The position numbers and the translations under genes are program-made. This document shows, in pieces, positions 47,891 through 61,220 of a DNA stretch of 64,000 nucleotides. Positions within the stretch are counted from its first letter, which is position 1. Each line of letters opens with the position of its first letter. This DNA comes from Lepraria neglecta (Eukaryota > Ascomycota > Lecanoromycetes > Lecanorales > Stereocaulaceae), in assembly GCA_033220425.1 (NCBI GenBank), contig CM065652.1, forward strand, positions 2,356,001 through 2,420,000, read 5' to 3'. A model generated the notes under the pieces. It worked only from the letters and a program-made list of their open reading frames with translations. It was not told the DNA's origin and did not search any database.

Positions 47891-49099
47891 GACTGGATCA
47901 GCAGGGCGGAGTTTCATCCAGCCAATTGCATAGACGAAGAGGAATGCAAGGTAGAGCAATGCCAGTATTGAGGATATTTCCGCAGCGCGCGTAACAATCG
48001 ACACGGATGAGGAGAAGAGAAAAACATACTCCAGGTTCCGAATGGCATCCATTTATATCAGATGATAGCCTAGAGTGTGGGGCCAGGTACACCTGTGCTA
48101 GTGGACGTGCTGACTTATGACGATGTTTCAAGCGCACTTTTTGATTGGGTGTTGACCGTTGAGCAAGAGGAACAAGAACGGCAGGTAACGCCAGCGAAAG
48201 GGATCATCCGGGAAGCTTTGTTTATCCCGCAGCCAAAAAGAAGGCCCGAGGTCCGATTTCCAGACGGAGAAATTGCAAGCGTAGTGGAGCTGTTGAGCTC
48301 AACCAACGAACAAACGATGAAGAAATGCCCATTGACTTGCAGCTAACGTGTCAGACTGCTTTCAAAAGGCCTCAATCGAAGGTTTGCCGGCTCCCAAATA
48401 TCTCACGGGATTGAAAGGTTGTGCAGCTGAGGGGGCGTTATCAGCCACAGCAAGCTTCCGGGTGTTGATCCTCAAAACCCGGGCCCGACCCCGCCTTTCG
48501 ATCTTTCGTTGCAATACCCCACAATAGCTTCGAGGTTTTCACTATGCGGGGCGATGGCATGTAGTGCGTCATAGGGGAGCTGCAAATGAGATGCCGTCAA
48601 ATATCAAAGCTCATAGGAGAAGATGTGGCAGGGCTGGAAGAGGAAACTTTTGATGCGTGCCAAGACTTCAGCACGGGATAGGAAAGCGGTAGAGGATTAG
48701 GTAGAGATGTATGTAGAAAGCCCGGGCGAACATGAAGAATTGGAAGGGTTGATTTCTTTTAACAACTTCTTGTATCTATGGCCACCCATTTTAGCATGCC
48801 TAAAAAGAACGCTGTGCCTGTGCTACTATGATACTTTGAATTACACGCCCCAAGCGCAAGTCATGCCCTTCTAATCCACTCCTCTGCCAATAATAAAATA
48901 TGCCGATTTCGCAAGCAACCTGGGATATCACGCCTGCTAAAGCGCTTGCTCTTCCCTTTCCAAAGCGCCGAACATGTACAATGTAAGCCCAACCGATCAT
49001 GCGGATATCCTGAATGGATAAGGGGTATGAAAAGCGCCAAAGCTGTAAGTGGATAACCCATACTGTTTGTATCAACATCCAACCAGCAAAACCCAGCTC
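47891..49099. other. upstream region of alpha-glucosidase; kinase 3' flank
   Basis: This contains the promoter of the alpha-glucosidase gene. CCCGGG-containing and GGGG-type sequence near 48470-48560 could hold CreA/Msn2-like sites, but this was not tested. The ORF 48077-48346 is not supported. Confidence 0.4.
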
Positions 49100-52000
49100 T
49101 CACATCCTGTCATCCGTCCTTGCTTTACCCCGTCTCCTGAAGAAGTCCATAACCCTCTTCGCTGCGCCAGAAGTCCCAGCATGTTGCCCTCCTACGCCAG
49201 AGCCCTGTTCCGTATTCTGCTCGTATGCGTCCGCGAATCTTCTATTGTTCTTTTGTAAAACGCCAGGACCACGTGCACGACCTTGTTGCGCGGGAGCACT
49301 GGGTGGCTCGTCCTCGTAGCTATTGAAGCCCTGAGGGTAGAGAGGCCGGTCACGCCGTGAACCAAGTGATATCTCTGACTCGGAGGGTGTACCAAGATAA
49401 GACTGTCCAGGTAGCGGCGGTTTTGAGGAAGGGTACAAGTCTGGCTGCGATTGGTACTGAGGACTGTATGTATTCTCTTGTGCACCTCGCGAAGGCGGAT
49501 CATTCCTTCGTCCCTGCTGTGTCGGGTAATCTCGCGTGCGATCTCGTCCCCCATCATAACCTGCAGGAATGTTCTCTTCCTGTCTAGAATTAGTGCCTCC
49601 CTCTTGGCCTCTATTGTATGCCATGGTCTGGGGCCGCGGCTGGCCTCGACTCGCGGGTGCCTGCTGAAGAGTGTTGGACGGTCTCCGCTCGGAAGCCGGC
49701 CGGATATCTGAAGCATCCTTGCCACTGCCCGTGCTAGCAAAGCTCTTGAACGAGAAAGAAGCCGGCAAAAGTGAAAATCTTCGTGGCTTTTCCTGTCTCG
49801 CCGGATCGCTCTCGTTCCTTAGATCACTATTCTTTCGAGAGAAGCCGAATGATGGGCGCCGTGAATCTGTGGATTGTCGAGGGCTGTCAGAAGCCATCGG
49901 AGTCTTCATACTCGTAGGAGGGTATCTTTTCTCTCTCTGTGGCTCTCCGGGTGATTGTGGTTGGGAGCGACTGCTAGATATTGACCCTACCCTGAAAAAG
50001 TTGCCCAAAGTGTTGGACCGTTTGTGCCCTCGGGATTGGTTTCGCTGCAGGCCCAGTGTTGGGGGCTCGTACTGGTGAGTGCTTGGTCGCCCGGTCGAGT
50101 CGTTTTGGAGGTATGCTTCTGGTTGTGGGATAGGTGCAGAGATGTTGTATTGCTTGCCAGGCTTAGGCTGCGTAACCCTTCCTTGCGCATTCGTGGCAGC
50201 TACTGTTGGAGCAAGTGGCTGACTGTAAGAATTACCGCGCGAAGGTAACCTACCTTGTCCGGTAGAAGTCATTGAGCCACCGGTGCTGGGTCTAGCTATT
50301 GAGGTGGAGGGCACTTGGCCGAAGGCGCTGGTAGAATCTGACACCGATAGTGGAAGATCTTTGGGTGGTCGCGCGGGTGGCGCCATATCCCTCTGCGAGC
50401 TGCCAGGTCGTTGCTGCGTCCTGCTTGAAGCAGACTGATACGTTTGACCGGGTCCCATGCCCAGAGCAATAGAAGGATCCTGAGGCAAAGGCTTCGTTGT
50501 CGAAGGCGGCGTTCTATACTGAGAGGAAACGCCTTGAGGTCCTTCAGTTCCAGCTCTCACGCGAGTCTTGGTTTGGCCAGCTGAAGTGGCAGATGTAGAT
50601 GCGTCTGTAGTTGGGGGACTGGTGGGCGGCATTGGCTCGCCTCGTACCGTTTGTCTCTGTGGAGCAACGTATTCAACCTGCACTGTCCTTCTTTTAGGGT
50701 CACGGGGCGCCTTTGCTTTATCAGCAGATTGATCCGGATCGATTTTGCCTTGGTGGTTTAGGCCCCCAGGAGACATATTGGAGGGGTGTGTCTTGGCTGG
50801 CTCCCTGACTGAAGCGCTGCGAACAAGCAGAGGAACATCTTGTGGACCTACATCGAGTAAGTTAGCAGGCACAAGACAAGAATTGCATGAGATAATGTAG
50901 AAAGCCATACCTGCTGTGACCGTGGCATTTGCAATATCACCAACGGTCGTAGTGCTGCTTGTAACCTGTGCCACGACATGCGCGAAGTCGCTCAGCCAGC
51001 TGTGTCTGGCTACCTCGAATAGATCTGCTCGTTGCCTTGGATCTGGAACAAGAATCCTTCGTAAAAGATCGCGAGCATGTGGAGTGACGTATTCAGGGAA
51101 AGTAAGAGGAGTGGTCGTAATGTATTTGTACAATAAGTTGATATTATCACCCTCTGGATTCGCTGGGTCGTCGTCGAAGGGCAAGTATCCAGCCAACATA
51201 GCGTACTGTGACACCGGTTAATTCGAGTAACTCAATTGCATGATCCAGCTCTTACCAAAATCACGCCACAACTCCATACGTCGACCTTCCTCCCAGTGTA
51301 CAGTGAGTCGGTTACCACAAGCTCAGGCGCTGCGTAGCATGGGCTTCCACAGCTCGTTGCCATCAGATCTCCTCTCCTGGACCCGTTTTGCACACGATCG
51401 AGATTCATGTCCTTGACATACTTCCGATCCGTCAGATTACGTTCGATATCCTCGTCCAGTTCGTCTCGGGGATCAAAAGTATTGGCAAATCCAAAATCGG
51501 TGATGACGATGTTCTTGTTCCGGTCGAGCAGGAGATTTTCGAGCTTGAGATCTCGATGCACGATACCCTTCTTGTGCAAGTAACCGACGCCAGACACCAA
51601 TTGGGCGAACAATTTTCTGGCGGTATGGTCCTTGAGATAGCGATGGTTTAATATGTAGTCGAAGAGTTCACCGCCGGAAGCGTATTCTAAGATGATACCA
51701 ATGTATGGCGGAGTCTCGATCATCTCGTGCAATTTGACAATGTTCGGATGCTCGAGCCCTCTCAATATTGAAACCTCGCGGTAAATCTTGGGTAGCCGAC
51801 TTGGATTTTGTCCCAGGGTCTCGCGTCGGATGAGCTTGATTGCTACCTGGACCTCGCCATTCTTTTTCCAGCCCAATTTAACCTTACCGAATTCTCCTTC
51901 TCCAAGAGTCTGCCCCAGAATGTATTCGCCAAATTTTGTCTCTTTCCGCCGTCCGCCGCTTCCTGCTGTGGCGGAATAATCCTGTCTGCTTCGAGGGGTT

Positions 52001-52911
52001 GGATTTGGAACGTCTTCTGCTGCCACGTTGTTGACCACGGCCAAGCCTGGCACGGATTCTAATTGCCGCTCTTGCTCACGCCTTATATCAATCGCCGGAT
52101 CATCCACCACAACGCGATTTATGACCTGAGTGTCATCTCTCGTAGATCTCGCAGGTGGTGGCTGGGAAACAACGTTCGAGGCTGACCGGCTTTGTACAGC
52201 AGCGGGAGATTGTTGATGACCCGGTTCACGGGTACTTATGGCCCTTTGCGGGCCATCAGGCGACGCTGGCCCTCTCCGCCGCGACCGAGCAACGTTCGTT
52301 GCTGCAGAAGTCGAATCGCTGAGGCTGTCTGGTGCATTGCCACTCGCTGGGCTGGTCGTGCCTTGCTCACTAGTGTCTAGCTGACGTGCATCAGAGACCT
52401 TACGGGACGAAGACGGCGGGTCATCGTATGGTTGTGTGGTCTGGCGAGAGGAGACCCTTCTATCAGCCAGGGGCGTACTAGAGGGTAAAGTAAAGTTTTG
52501 GGCCCGTTGATTTGAAGAAGTCCTTGGAGGAGGTGATATTGGAGGTCCGCCTTGTGATTGTTGAGTTCGCTGGTCCCTTCGAGTTTGTAGAGGTGGGGAC
52601 GAGGTAGTACCGGGCGCTACCGGAGATGCACGTGTGACATTCGCCATGTCTTGACCACGTGGCGTACTGGATGTCGATTGTACATTAGAATCAGGGGTTA
52701 TTGTTTGGTTGCCATTGCCGCTTGGTCGTGTCGATGGCCGCCTAGAAGATGACTGTGGCGAGCTTCTTGCATGCGAACTCTGGCTTTGATTATCTGGTTG
52801 CGGACTTTGCTGTGTATATTGGAGCCGTGAGGACGATGGATCTATGGCATACGCCCCTTGGGCTACTGGTGATTGCGTTTGTTGCGAAGCCACTTGCATC
52901 GTAGCCATCAA
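49100..52911 (-). CDS. kfsA: Ser/Thr kinase of the Kin4 / KfsA / Ppk1 type
   Basis: Kin4-type kinases restrain mitotic exit (spindle-position checkpoint) or septation; Aspergillus KfsA sits at spindle pole bodies. Three exons, 52911-51256, 51205-50911 and 50847-49100, give 1232 aa. A disordered N-terminus (1-325) precedes the kinase domain (about 328-620): Gly loop [12 protein letters not shown], Lys in VAIKLIRRE, catalytic [18 protein letters not shown] and a long activation-loop insert (DERNLT-type region). [12 protein letters not shown] and the GYLPFDDDP loop follow. The 600-aa Ser/Gln/Pro-rich tail ends in a family-type basic helix, [15 protein letters not shown]. The gene is intact. Which kinase subfamily it belongs to rests on the activation-loop insert and tail. 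Confidence 0.85.
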
Positions 52912-54387
52912 CGGCGTTTTAACACCAGCTCACTCCAGACCACTAGCCACCAATGCCAGTCCGGTGAACCGCGTAAGGAAGCGTAAATTTGTGTCCTATG
53001 AATTGCACCTGCGCGTAAATATAGCCTTTGAGATTGGCGGGCGCGTTTGTCTCGAGTTGCAGAGGCCTAATAACAGGGAAGAAGCAGCAGGCTCGACAGT
53101 CTGAGAAGCTCTAACAGATGTTGTCCTGTGCAGAGGGTTTCCTGCCAATCTACAACCTTATCCCACCTATTAACAACAAAAGGCTTGACCCTGCGTATGA
53201 TAATATGATCTCGGCTCAGGGTGACGTTGGCGGCTGTGATTCGATGGGCTAGAAAGGCCCGTCACAAGCTGCAGGGTGTAGAAACACGTCGAGGGTGTGG
53301 AATGGATCGTATCGCGAGCTTTTTCTTTCACGCAAAGCGACTCGACGAAGATATCGCTAGAGGGCTCGTAGGATTCGGCTTGATAGACAAGGATGCGCAA
53401 TTTCAGCTTGCTGACCTCGCTAAATTGTTGCGTGTGAATATTAAGATGACTGTCCCGAGGGATTGGTGAGTCTGAATGGAAGTTATACTCTTATTAGAGG
53501 CAGATGCTCAAAAAGAATCAAGGAAAAGCAAGTGAAGGAGCGTGGGAACGACTGTCGGGAATGACGCTATGCAGCTGTCATTAGAGGAATTGGCGACGTT
53601 CAAAGGACCTCGAGAAGCCGCTCGGCGGCCTGGCCTTAGGAGGGTGGGGAGGGTGGAGGTGGGAGGGATGTAGTGGGAGGCGGTGGAGTGGATTGTCGCT
53701 GTTATTGCAGGTTCGCTGGAAGTGAGCTGTCTGCCGATCATGGGGCAATTTCCTTTGGAGCAGGGGTTCTAACGTTCTAACTTAGGGAAGGCGCGAAACC
53801 GTCGTCTAAGGGAGGTGCCGTTAGTGCCTAAGACTTGCAAAAGCCAAACCACTTCTGATATCTGAAGCATCCAAAATTCTCGTCAAGTTACGATGGGTTT
53901 GTACAGGCCCGTTTCACTGGTCTGTTATCGGTCTGACATGCAGATTTCGAAGGTATCAGCCCTTCACTATCTCTCATGTTTAATTGGTCTCCTAGGGCAA
54001 CCATTCTTATTGGCTTTTGCATTCAAGCGCGCAGAGCTGAGCAATTAAGGTTGTCGAGCTACCAACTGCCTATGGATAGATAAGAGAGCCTCAAAAGTGA
54101 ACACGAAAGTTGTGTTTCAGGTCGGACTTGTAGGGTGTGCATATGAAAGCCACACATGCAGAAATACGGTCGTTTCAAAATCGCCCTAAACCAATGCAAA
54201 AAGAGCCGATATCTACCTATGGTTGTTCGTCACTCCCGAAAATCTGCTCATCAATCTCCACAAGGATAGCTATGTATGCAGTGTCGTGTTATGTTAGGCA
54301 TGAAATATCAATGAGGCAATCGCGTTATCGCCCATGAAGTGAAGTCATAGCAGGCCTCGGAGCCCGAGGTTCAATATTTTGGCGAGC
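52912..54387. other. intergenic, no gene seen
   Basis: This holds the kinase promoter and the 3' flank of the spartin-like gene. ORFs at 53221-53469 and 53170-53400 have no recognisable content. Confidence 0.4.
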
Positions 54388-56006
54388 TCAAGAACCCAAA
54401 GGCTCGCCAAGGCCACTGGATTTCGGCGCTGGAGCAGCATTGCCGAATCCGACCTGCGTACCAGACCCAGCTGAGCCAGAACCGACTGAGGATAGGTTCT
54501 GGTTTCCCACAGCCCCAGGTTTCTCGGAAAGCATTGCCTCAGGAGGGATGGCACCACCATCTCCTCCACCGACAACAAGGTCGCCTCCGCCAGGTGCCTT
54601 TCCAACTACCATGCCCTTTGCGACCGACCTAAATACTCAATCAGCCATTGAAACTGGTGGAACTCGGCTCTTGGACGTACTTAATAACAGCTCTACGTGA
54701 CACTCCGGCTGCATCCACATAGACAAGACCAACGTTCTTGACACCACCAACGAGACCTCCAGCAACGTTTTTGGCGTCTTCGCCATATCGATGACCAACA
54801 ACTTGAGTTGCTGCACTCGATCCTGATGCCAGCAGGTTGCGTGAAGCGTAATCAACACCGTCAGCGATAGTCGAGAAGGCCATCATAGACTTGTTTAGAA
54901 GGCCAGGTTTGTAACCCTCTCTATCGTGTGCCGCCATCTTTTTCTGCTTCTCACCACGGCGTGCTAACGTCGCTCCGAGGTTCTGGGCATGCTTTGTAAC
55001 TTGACCAACGGTCTTTGCAGATAGGTTCACAGCACCGGCGGTGGCGCTGTTCAATTTTCTAACCCTTGCTTGTGTAGTCGGGGTGAATTTCATGGGCTTC
55101 GGGTTTGGTTTCGTTTTCTTGGTGAAATTGTCTGCCCCTGCGGTAATCTGGTTTGATAGCCATCCAGACCCCGTAACAATAAGACGAGAAGCAACTGCAG
55201 CGTTCTGGACGAGTGCCGAGTCTTTGTAGGCAGGGTGCCTCGCCATTTTGAGGTATTCTTCGGAAGCATTGCAAACATTGATCTGGTTGCCCTCGCCTTC
55301 CTGAGGTAGACTGATCTCGACAGGTCCTATTTGGAATTAGCAATGACTTAAAATGCTCTATGCAGCGTAGAGTATTACTCTTAGAGCCTGCATGCACATC
55401 CTTGCCCTCGACCACGTTGTATCCCTCCCCAAGCTCACCGACGACAGAGCCGTCTTCTTCGTCCACAAGAACGATATGACCGTGTCCGCTACCATGGCCC
55501 GAGCCCACATAGCCCTCACCAGGAGCGAACTCTGCTGGGTTGTAGCTCTTCTCCTTGCCCGCCGGAAAAGTGGCACGCTCCAAGAATGCTGTACATTGTG
55601 CCAGAATCGTCTCAAAGGTATCAATGTCCTCTTGCGTGATCCTATCAGGTCCACTCCCAATCTTTGGGAATTCAATGCGTGTGAAGGCACCGCTTTCTGG
55701 CCCAAGGTCCCATCGTGGAATTAGGTAGCTTCGTGGAGGCTGGTGGTAGATCTGAGTTGTAGCAGGTAGGGAGAGATCGAGCTCTGGAGGGAGATGCAGA
55801 TGAAGGTAGAAGTCTTCTTCTGGTGCTGCGCTGCTAGGATTGGCAGAGGACAAGTCGGCAAAGGGAGATGACGTAGGGACCATCAATAGGGATAAGGTCT
55901 GTGGTCCAGAATGGCTGAGTTGAGTCTCCCGGCCATCTTGTATGTGGTAGGCACAAATGTTGCCAACGCTGTAGAGCAGCCGTGGCTCGTTGTGTCCGGC
56001 GGACAT
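54388..56006 (-). CDS. spartin-like senescence-domain protein
   Basis: Three exons, 56006-55379, 55326-54681 and 54628-54388, give 504 aa. The N-terminal part is conserved in fungal members (EPRLLYSVGNICAYHIQDG, FYLHLHLPPELDLSLPAT, DIDTFETILAQC). The second exon carries the senescence/spartin domain: VQNAAVASRLIVTGSGWLS, then TVGQVTKHAQNLGATL and ADGVDYASRNLLASGSSAAT, followed by VVGHRYGEDAKNVAGGLVG. The tail is Gly/Ala/Ser-rich. Animal spartin acts on lipid droplets and endosomes, and plant members in senescence; the fungal role is unknown and lipid-droplet association is an inference. The gene is intact. Confidence 0.85.
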
Positions 56007-56821
56007 GGTGGTGGAGCTGATAGTGGGGGCTCTTAGTGGGGTAGCTTTCGGCGACTTTCGCTGTCAGCACCTTCTAATGCACTCGATTAAGGTGGGAATA
56101 GGTTGCGGGAAATGTGAGAACTTAGGGAGAAGGAAGAAGACAGTTCAAAAGGATGCCTGCCCAATATTTAGTAAGGTATCGACGGTATTAAAGTCAGCGT
56201 GCCAAGAGCGCTTGCATATCAAATTTCGAAGGAAGGCGCGTAAAGTGGCGACAAAACTGTGATTGTGCAAATTTGGCGGAGACTAACTTTCCTACGCCCA
56301 AAAGCAATCCATGAATTGTTCTCATGATGCGGACGCGATACAGCTGAACGTCCTGCCAGGGTTTGAAAGTATCTCTGCTACATGATGTTTTCGAAAAGGA
56401 ATGAAGCGTCTGATTCTCAAGCTATGAACATCCGTGGTATTTAGACCTATCAGAGTCGTGCAAGTTGCTGCAGCTAGACATTGGTCCAGGGTTCCAGTCA
56501 TCTCTTCGCTACATTGTGGACGATTTGCACTGCTCATCTCTTACAAATGCTAACCCCCAGCTCGTCCCGTCTTACCATTCCCGCCAAACGCAATCCTTGG
56601 CTCCACATTCTGTTTCTACTAAGCCCTTTGCACTTGCGAATAGCAGCTTCGTTTTCAGGAAGTCATGGCGGTACGTGCTCTGAGCCACGGTCCCTCTTCA
56701 AGACTAAATGCACAAGGAGCCAATTTAAGGGATTCAATCACTCTACGTGGGTAGCAATCCGGAGGTAGAGTAAGTGACTTACTCAGACCTAAGTCATCAA
56801 CTTCGCGGATGACCTTGTCAG
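56007..56821. other. intergenic, no gene seen
   Basis: ORFs at 56465-56768 are in several frames and unsupported. A first exon of the NLR fragment that follows could lie near 56700-56770, where a GTAAGT donor occurs at 56770. Confidence 0.4.
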
Positions 56822-57920
56822 TATCGTTGCAGTGCACGGCCTGTACGGACACGCTCTCAAGACATGGACTTCAGAAGGTTCGAAAGCTCTGTGACTCCGG
56901 GACAAAGAAATGCTCCCAAAAAGCACTCCTTAACGCGAGAATTCTAACTCGTGGATACAACGCGGATGTGCACGCGTTCTTGGGGAATACGTCCTCCGAT
57001 CGTATTATGCAACGTGCACATAGTCTTGTCGCATAGCTTCAGGCTGACCGTGAGGTGCGTTTTCATCTGCCGGAACAGTCTGCATGCTTGTGACGGGGTC
57101 AGATCCTATGTATTTGACTACGCAAGTTTAAGGATCAAAGCACCGATTACTGAATCTCATTATCTTTAGTTCAAAGGTGCTACAGAGAGGCCCATCATCT
57201 TCGTGTGCCATTTGCTTGGAGGCATCGTCGTCAAAGAAGTATTCCCATCACAGCAAGAAGCACCGCCCAGTACTAATCTCGACTTTCAGGCATTAGCCTA
57301 CTCAGCAAGTAGGACCTCGAAACAGCTAGAGCACTTGCATTCCGTCTTCATTTCTACTTACGGGATACTCTTCCTCGGTACACCGCACAATGGTAGCGAT
57401 ATCGCCAAAATGTCCATCACAGCTCAACGCCTGGTCAGTGCTGTCGTACCCAAAAAGGTCTTAGACACGCATGGTCAGCTATTGAACGCACTCAAAGAGG
57501 ATTCAGAGACGCTGCAGAACATCACAGACCAGTTCGCACCCTTGATGAAGAGATTTCATATATATGTCTTCTAGGAGCAGGAGAAGACCCGTCTTCCCCA
57601 TACCAATGCTTATGTATGTTGCCTCTCATACTGCTTGATCGATAGACCTGACTCACCAAGGCAGATCGTTGACGAAAGCTCGGCTGCCCCAATCCTCAAC
57701 AACACCGAGAGCTCTGATATAAGCGCCAACTATAGTCAAAATGTGTAGATTTGAGAATAGTAGTGCGCCAGGATATCGAACAGTTGCAGCGGCTCACTTA
57801 AAGTACAACCGGGAGGCTTCTTCTCTGATAGCAGTTCGATGGTCACAGGCAAAGGACATGTTGAAAGAACAAAGGTCCATGGAAGCTTCGGAGTTGATGA
57901 GGAGATTGCAATCGAGAATG
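56822..57920 (+). pseudogene. decayed NLR N-terminus (SERAC1-like hydrolase)
   Basis: From the acceptor CAG at 56819-56821 the sequence matches the hydrolase domain of the NLR at 61496 block by block. Matches include IVAVHGLYGHALKTWTSEG, SSDRIMQRAHSLVA, VKE after LLGGIV, FISTYGILFLGTPHNGSD and SETLQNITDQFAPLMKRFHI. The frame is broken in several places and the nucleophile elbow reads CHLLGG rather than the usual GHSLGG. Similarity ends after a stretch corresponding to RSIEAQELI (SMEASELMRR); no NB-ARC follows. It is the tandem, decayed sister of the gene at 61221, with a P450 between them. Confidence 0.75.
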
Positions 57921-58080
57921 TATACGGAGAGATTGTTCTCATTCTGATGGGAGTCGAGGTAGCTGGGTCTGAAACATTGACTCCTCGGTGTTCGTTACAC
58001 ATCCTGCTGGTAGACCTCTGACAACCATTACTGCCTAACCATCCAAATAAACACTGTATAGCCGGAGCTTTAGGAGTCGT

Positions 58081-60438
58081 TTACTCAAACTCCACAGGAC
58101 ATCCATCTCTTGCTGACATGACTAAGGTCATCTTTTGTCGTTCTCTTGCTAATTTTTGGACGCCTCGGCTGTGATGAGATGAGTAAGCCGTCCATGCCTG
58201 AACCTGAGGTCTATCAAATTGTCCGGCTCTGATCACAGGGAATGTTTGAAGTATTCGAACGACAGCATAAGATGTTTCAGTGAGACCGAAGTCCTCTGTT
58301 ACGCCAGAAAACCCAGGTTAGCGATGGAGTCATAAGGGGTAGATCTGACGATCTCGCGGTGACTAGAGCATATGCTAGGATGACTTACGGCCAAGACAGA
58401 CCCGTGGGCCACCATTGAAAGGAAGATAACCCCAACTTGCATTGACTTCATCGTGGTATAAAGGCAGGTCCTCCTCCCACCGCTCTGGACGGAACTCCTC
58501 AGCATCGTCTCCATACAGGTCCTTCCGCCGGTGCATCGCATATATACAGAAGGCTACATTGTCGCCTTTGCGTACAAGCACAGGCGACGAACGATCGGGG
58601 CCACCACCAGTTGGGAGGATCGTGGTTCGGTGAACAGTTCGAGTGTTGACAGGCACAGAAGGATACAAGCGAAGAGCTATAGATACTCAATGATTAGCGG
58701 AAGAACCCACCCCATGACTTGGACTTGATATGAGCATACTTTCTTTGAGTACATTGGCCAGATATGTCATCTTCTTGATGTCTTCCCGTTTTAAGTCTTC
58801 ATTATCACCAGCGACCGATTGGATCTCATCCCGCAAGCGTTGTAATACCTGTGGATGGCGTGGCAGAAGATGGCTGCAATGAACGATTGGTAAGCCATGA
58901 TTGATTGCCCAAGGGGAGGGGCTGTGCCCTCACAATGTCCACGACAGCAGACAAGCTGTTGTATCTCTGCCGGCGAGCAAAATGTTGATCAGCTGATCCC
59001 GCAATGCCTTTCGATCGCGGGAGTCTTCGGCGATAGCATCAATAAACACATAACGCCCGTGGCCATCTGAGGATTTCGTGGAACTAGCCTGACGTCGATC
59101 TATGATATTCTCGATGAAGGTATGTACGGATGCGCAGGCTTCTCGGAAGCGCCGGCCACCTATGAGCCAATAGAGATCCAAGTAACGATAGCGTTGGACC
59201 ACATAGTCCTGGGCAATGTCGAATTCCTTCGCAAATTCGATATCATCTGCGGACTGAGCCGCTCTCAAACTGTACGTCGATTCCCCAAACAGAAATGCTG
59301 ATGTGGTGTCCAGTGTAAATCGGAAAAATAGAGGCTGTAGATCTATGCTCTTTTTGTTCTGGAGGATGCACGCGATCAGATCATTAACGTGCTCACGGAG
59401 TATGTCAAGATCCTGGTACTGCTGTCGGGCAAATTGTGGCCGCAGCATTTCTCGAGAATGTTTCCAAGCTGCTCCATCTTGCGTGAAGATACCATCGCCA
59501 AGCAAGGGGAAGAATATTTGGCGACGAAGTCCATACCCGAAGTCTATCTCCCAGTCAACAAGGCCCCGTTCTATAGAATCATACAAGAGCGCGTTCACAT
59601 ACCACCAAAGCGAGATGAGAACATGGCTTCGAGGTTCTTTGGATCAATTGTACCAAATGCAGGTGTTCCAAGGAATTTCTGCTCCAAGGTATTGCCGACG
59701 TCTTGAAAGTGGAATAGGAACAGCTCCATTAAGCGACTGTTTCTATCGGCCTCGAAAATTTGTAGCAATCGGTCGATGCCCCACGGCCATCCATTGCGGA
59801 GTCTCGGCGCAGGAAGACATCCATGGCTCCGACCAAATGCTTCATCTGACTAGCAAGTGTCAGTCCTGTCCGTGAAATAGACTGGAATAGGGCTCTTTGT
59901 GAGCCAGTGATTAGGGAATGAAGATTTGGCTAGTCGAACTTTCAGGTCGTTTTAGCGACAGCCTGAGATGGATATGTGCTTTTTGTGAACAGCGAAGAGC
60001 TGGAAAATGGATTTCAACGGTGAAGAGGTGTTTTGAACGTGCCAAATTGCGAAGCGCTGACAATGCGGATCGCCACATTGGAGTGGAGTTTTGAAAGTGT
60101 CAATTGCGAGTCGCAATGAGCTGACAACGCGTATTGTCATAGTGAAGAGGAGTTTCGAACGTGCAATTGTGTGCAGCAAAGAGCTGGAATATGTGTGTGT
60201 CTAGTGAAGCAGAGTTTCAATGTGCCAATTGTGAGCAGGAATGAGCTGGAAGGGTAGATTTCGACAGGACGAAGAGTTTCGAATGTGCCAAACTAGCGGT
60301 ACCCTGCCTTACCTTGGACGAGAGATATTTGGGATAGTGTTGATAAATGAACCAAAATGCGATTGAGGCGATGAATATATAGGATACAGATATTTGCTTG
60401 AGGGTCTTTGCAATGACTTCGGTCAAGGGACCAAGCAT
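58081..60438 (-). CDS. cytochrome P450, CYP52-clan-like
   Basis: This is an ER-anchored haem monooxygenase; fungal CYP52-clan enzymes hydroxylate alkanes and fatty acids at the chain end, and the substrate here is unknown. Six exons, 60438-60313, 59849-59603, 59543-58934, 58873-58740, 58676-58389 and 58295-58081, give 539 aa. An N-terminal membrane helix ([17 protein letters not shown]) precedes the I-helix motif [13 protein letters not shown]. The ExxR is KETLR, followed by the clan-type [24 protein letters not shown] and the haem-binding Cys in [13 protein letters not shown]. All six exons are needed to keep these motifs in frame. Intron 1 is 463 nt and holds a minisatellite. The gene looks intact. 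Confidence 0.9.
59994..60294. repeat. degenerate minisatellite, about five units of 57-63 bp
   Basis: The units share GAGCTGGAA or GAGCTGACAA near the start, GTGAAGAGGAGTTTCGAA in the middle and GTGCCAATTGTGAGC at the end. Units are diverged but in one orientation and evenly spaced. The array lies wholly inside intron 1 of the P450 gene (60312-59850) and explains that intron's unusual length. Confidence 0.8.
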
Positions 60439-61220
60439 CGTGAATCAAGGCGATGAAGTGCAAGCAACAGGAAACCGAACAATCTTAAAGTCTGACGACG
60501 CGTGCAGGGACCCGCATTATGGAATAAATGCCTGCTTGGACTCGAGTTTCTGGCAGGTAGTCCTGCAGATGCAATTAGCCAATTAGCCGGGGGGTTGCCA
60601 GGGGTATGCGCCAAAGGACAGTTGGGGGCGATGAATGCTGCAATGAAAGGCCAATGACATCCTTAGACTCGCGGGGGGAAGCGATCCCAGCCGATTCCGA
60701 CCGGGGCTATTTCATTCCACGGGCTATGCGCTTCACCAAGCATGTTTTTTTCCGCCTTGATTTCGATTCTAGCTCATTATCCAATGCTGCTTCCCACTAT
60801 GCTCCGTATCTTGTCAGCAGTGGACGCTTTGGGCGCCTAAGGGACCCCTCCGGTGAGTCCTAGACTCCGCCTCCCGCCTACCGAGCTACTTTGCAACACG
60901 ATAACAGACTGCCAACCAAAAGTAGTCTATCATCCTACTCCGTTAACGGCAGGCGCCCGAGCTCACCCCACCATGTTCGAACTCGAATCCAAGGCAAATG
61001 CTTCTCCGCTTTCGCAATATTGTCTGTCCTGTTAGATAATTATCACACTGCTAAATGTGACTCGGCGAGTCCGCCCTAAAAGTGCTGACGAGTGGCATTA
61101 AACGTCTATCCGCCCCAAGGACATTTCGTTGCGCTTTGTTCGTGATATCAATAGTCTCGATAATTTTCATCACGGATCATCTCGAATTGCTCTGCATCTA
61201 CGATCAATGCATGTTTGAAA
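60439..61220. promoter_or_regulatory. divergent promoter between P450 and NLR
   Basis: The genes point away from each other, so both promoters lie in these 782 bp. No specific element could be assigned and no coding sequence was found. Confidence 0.45.

Noticed and set aside
48077-48346. 89-aa ORF upstream of the alpha-glucosidase
   Set aside because: It lies in the promoter region and overlaps the minus-strand upstream frame; no recognisable features.
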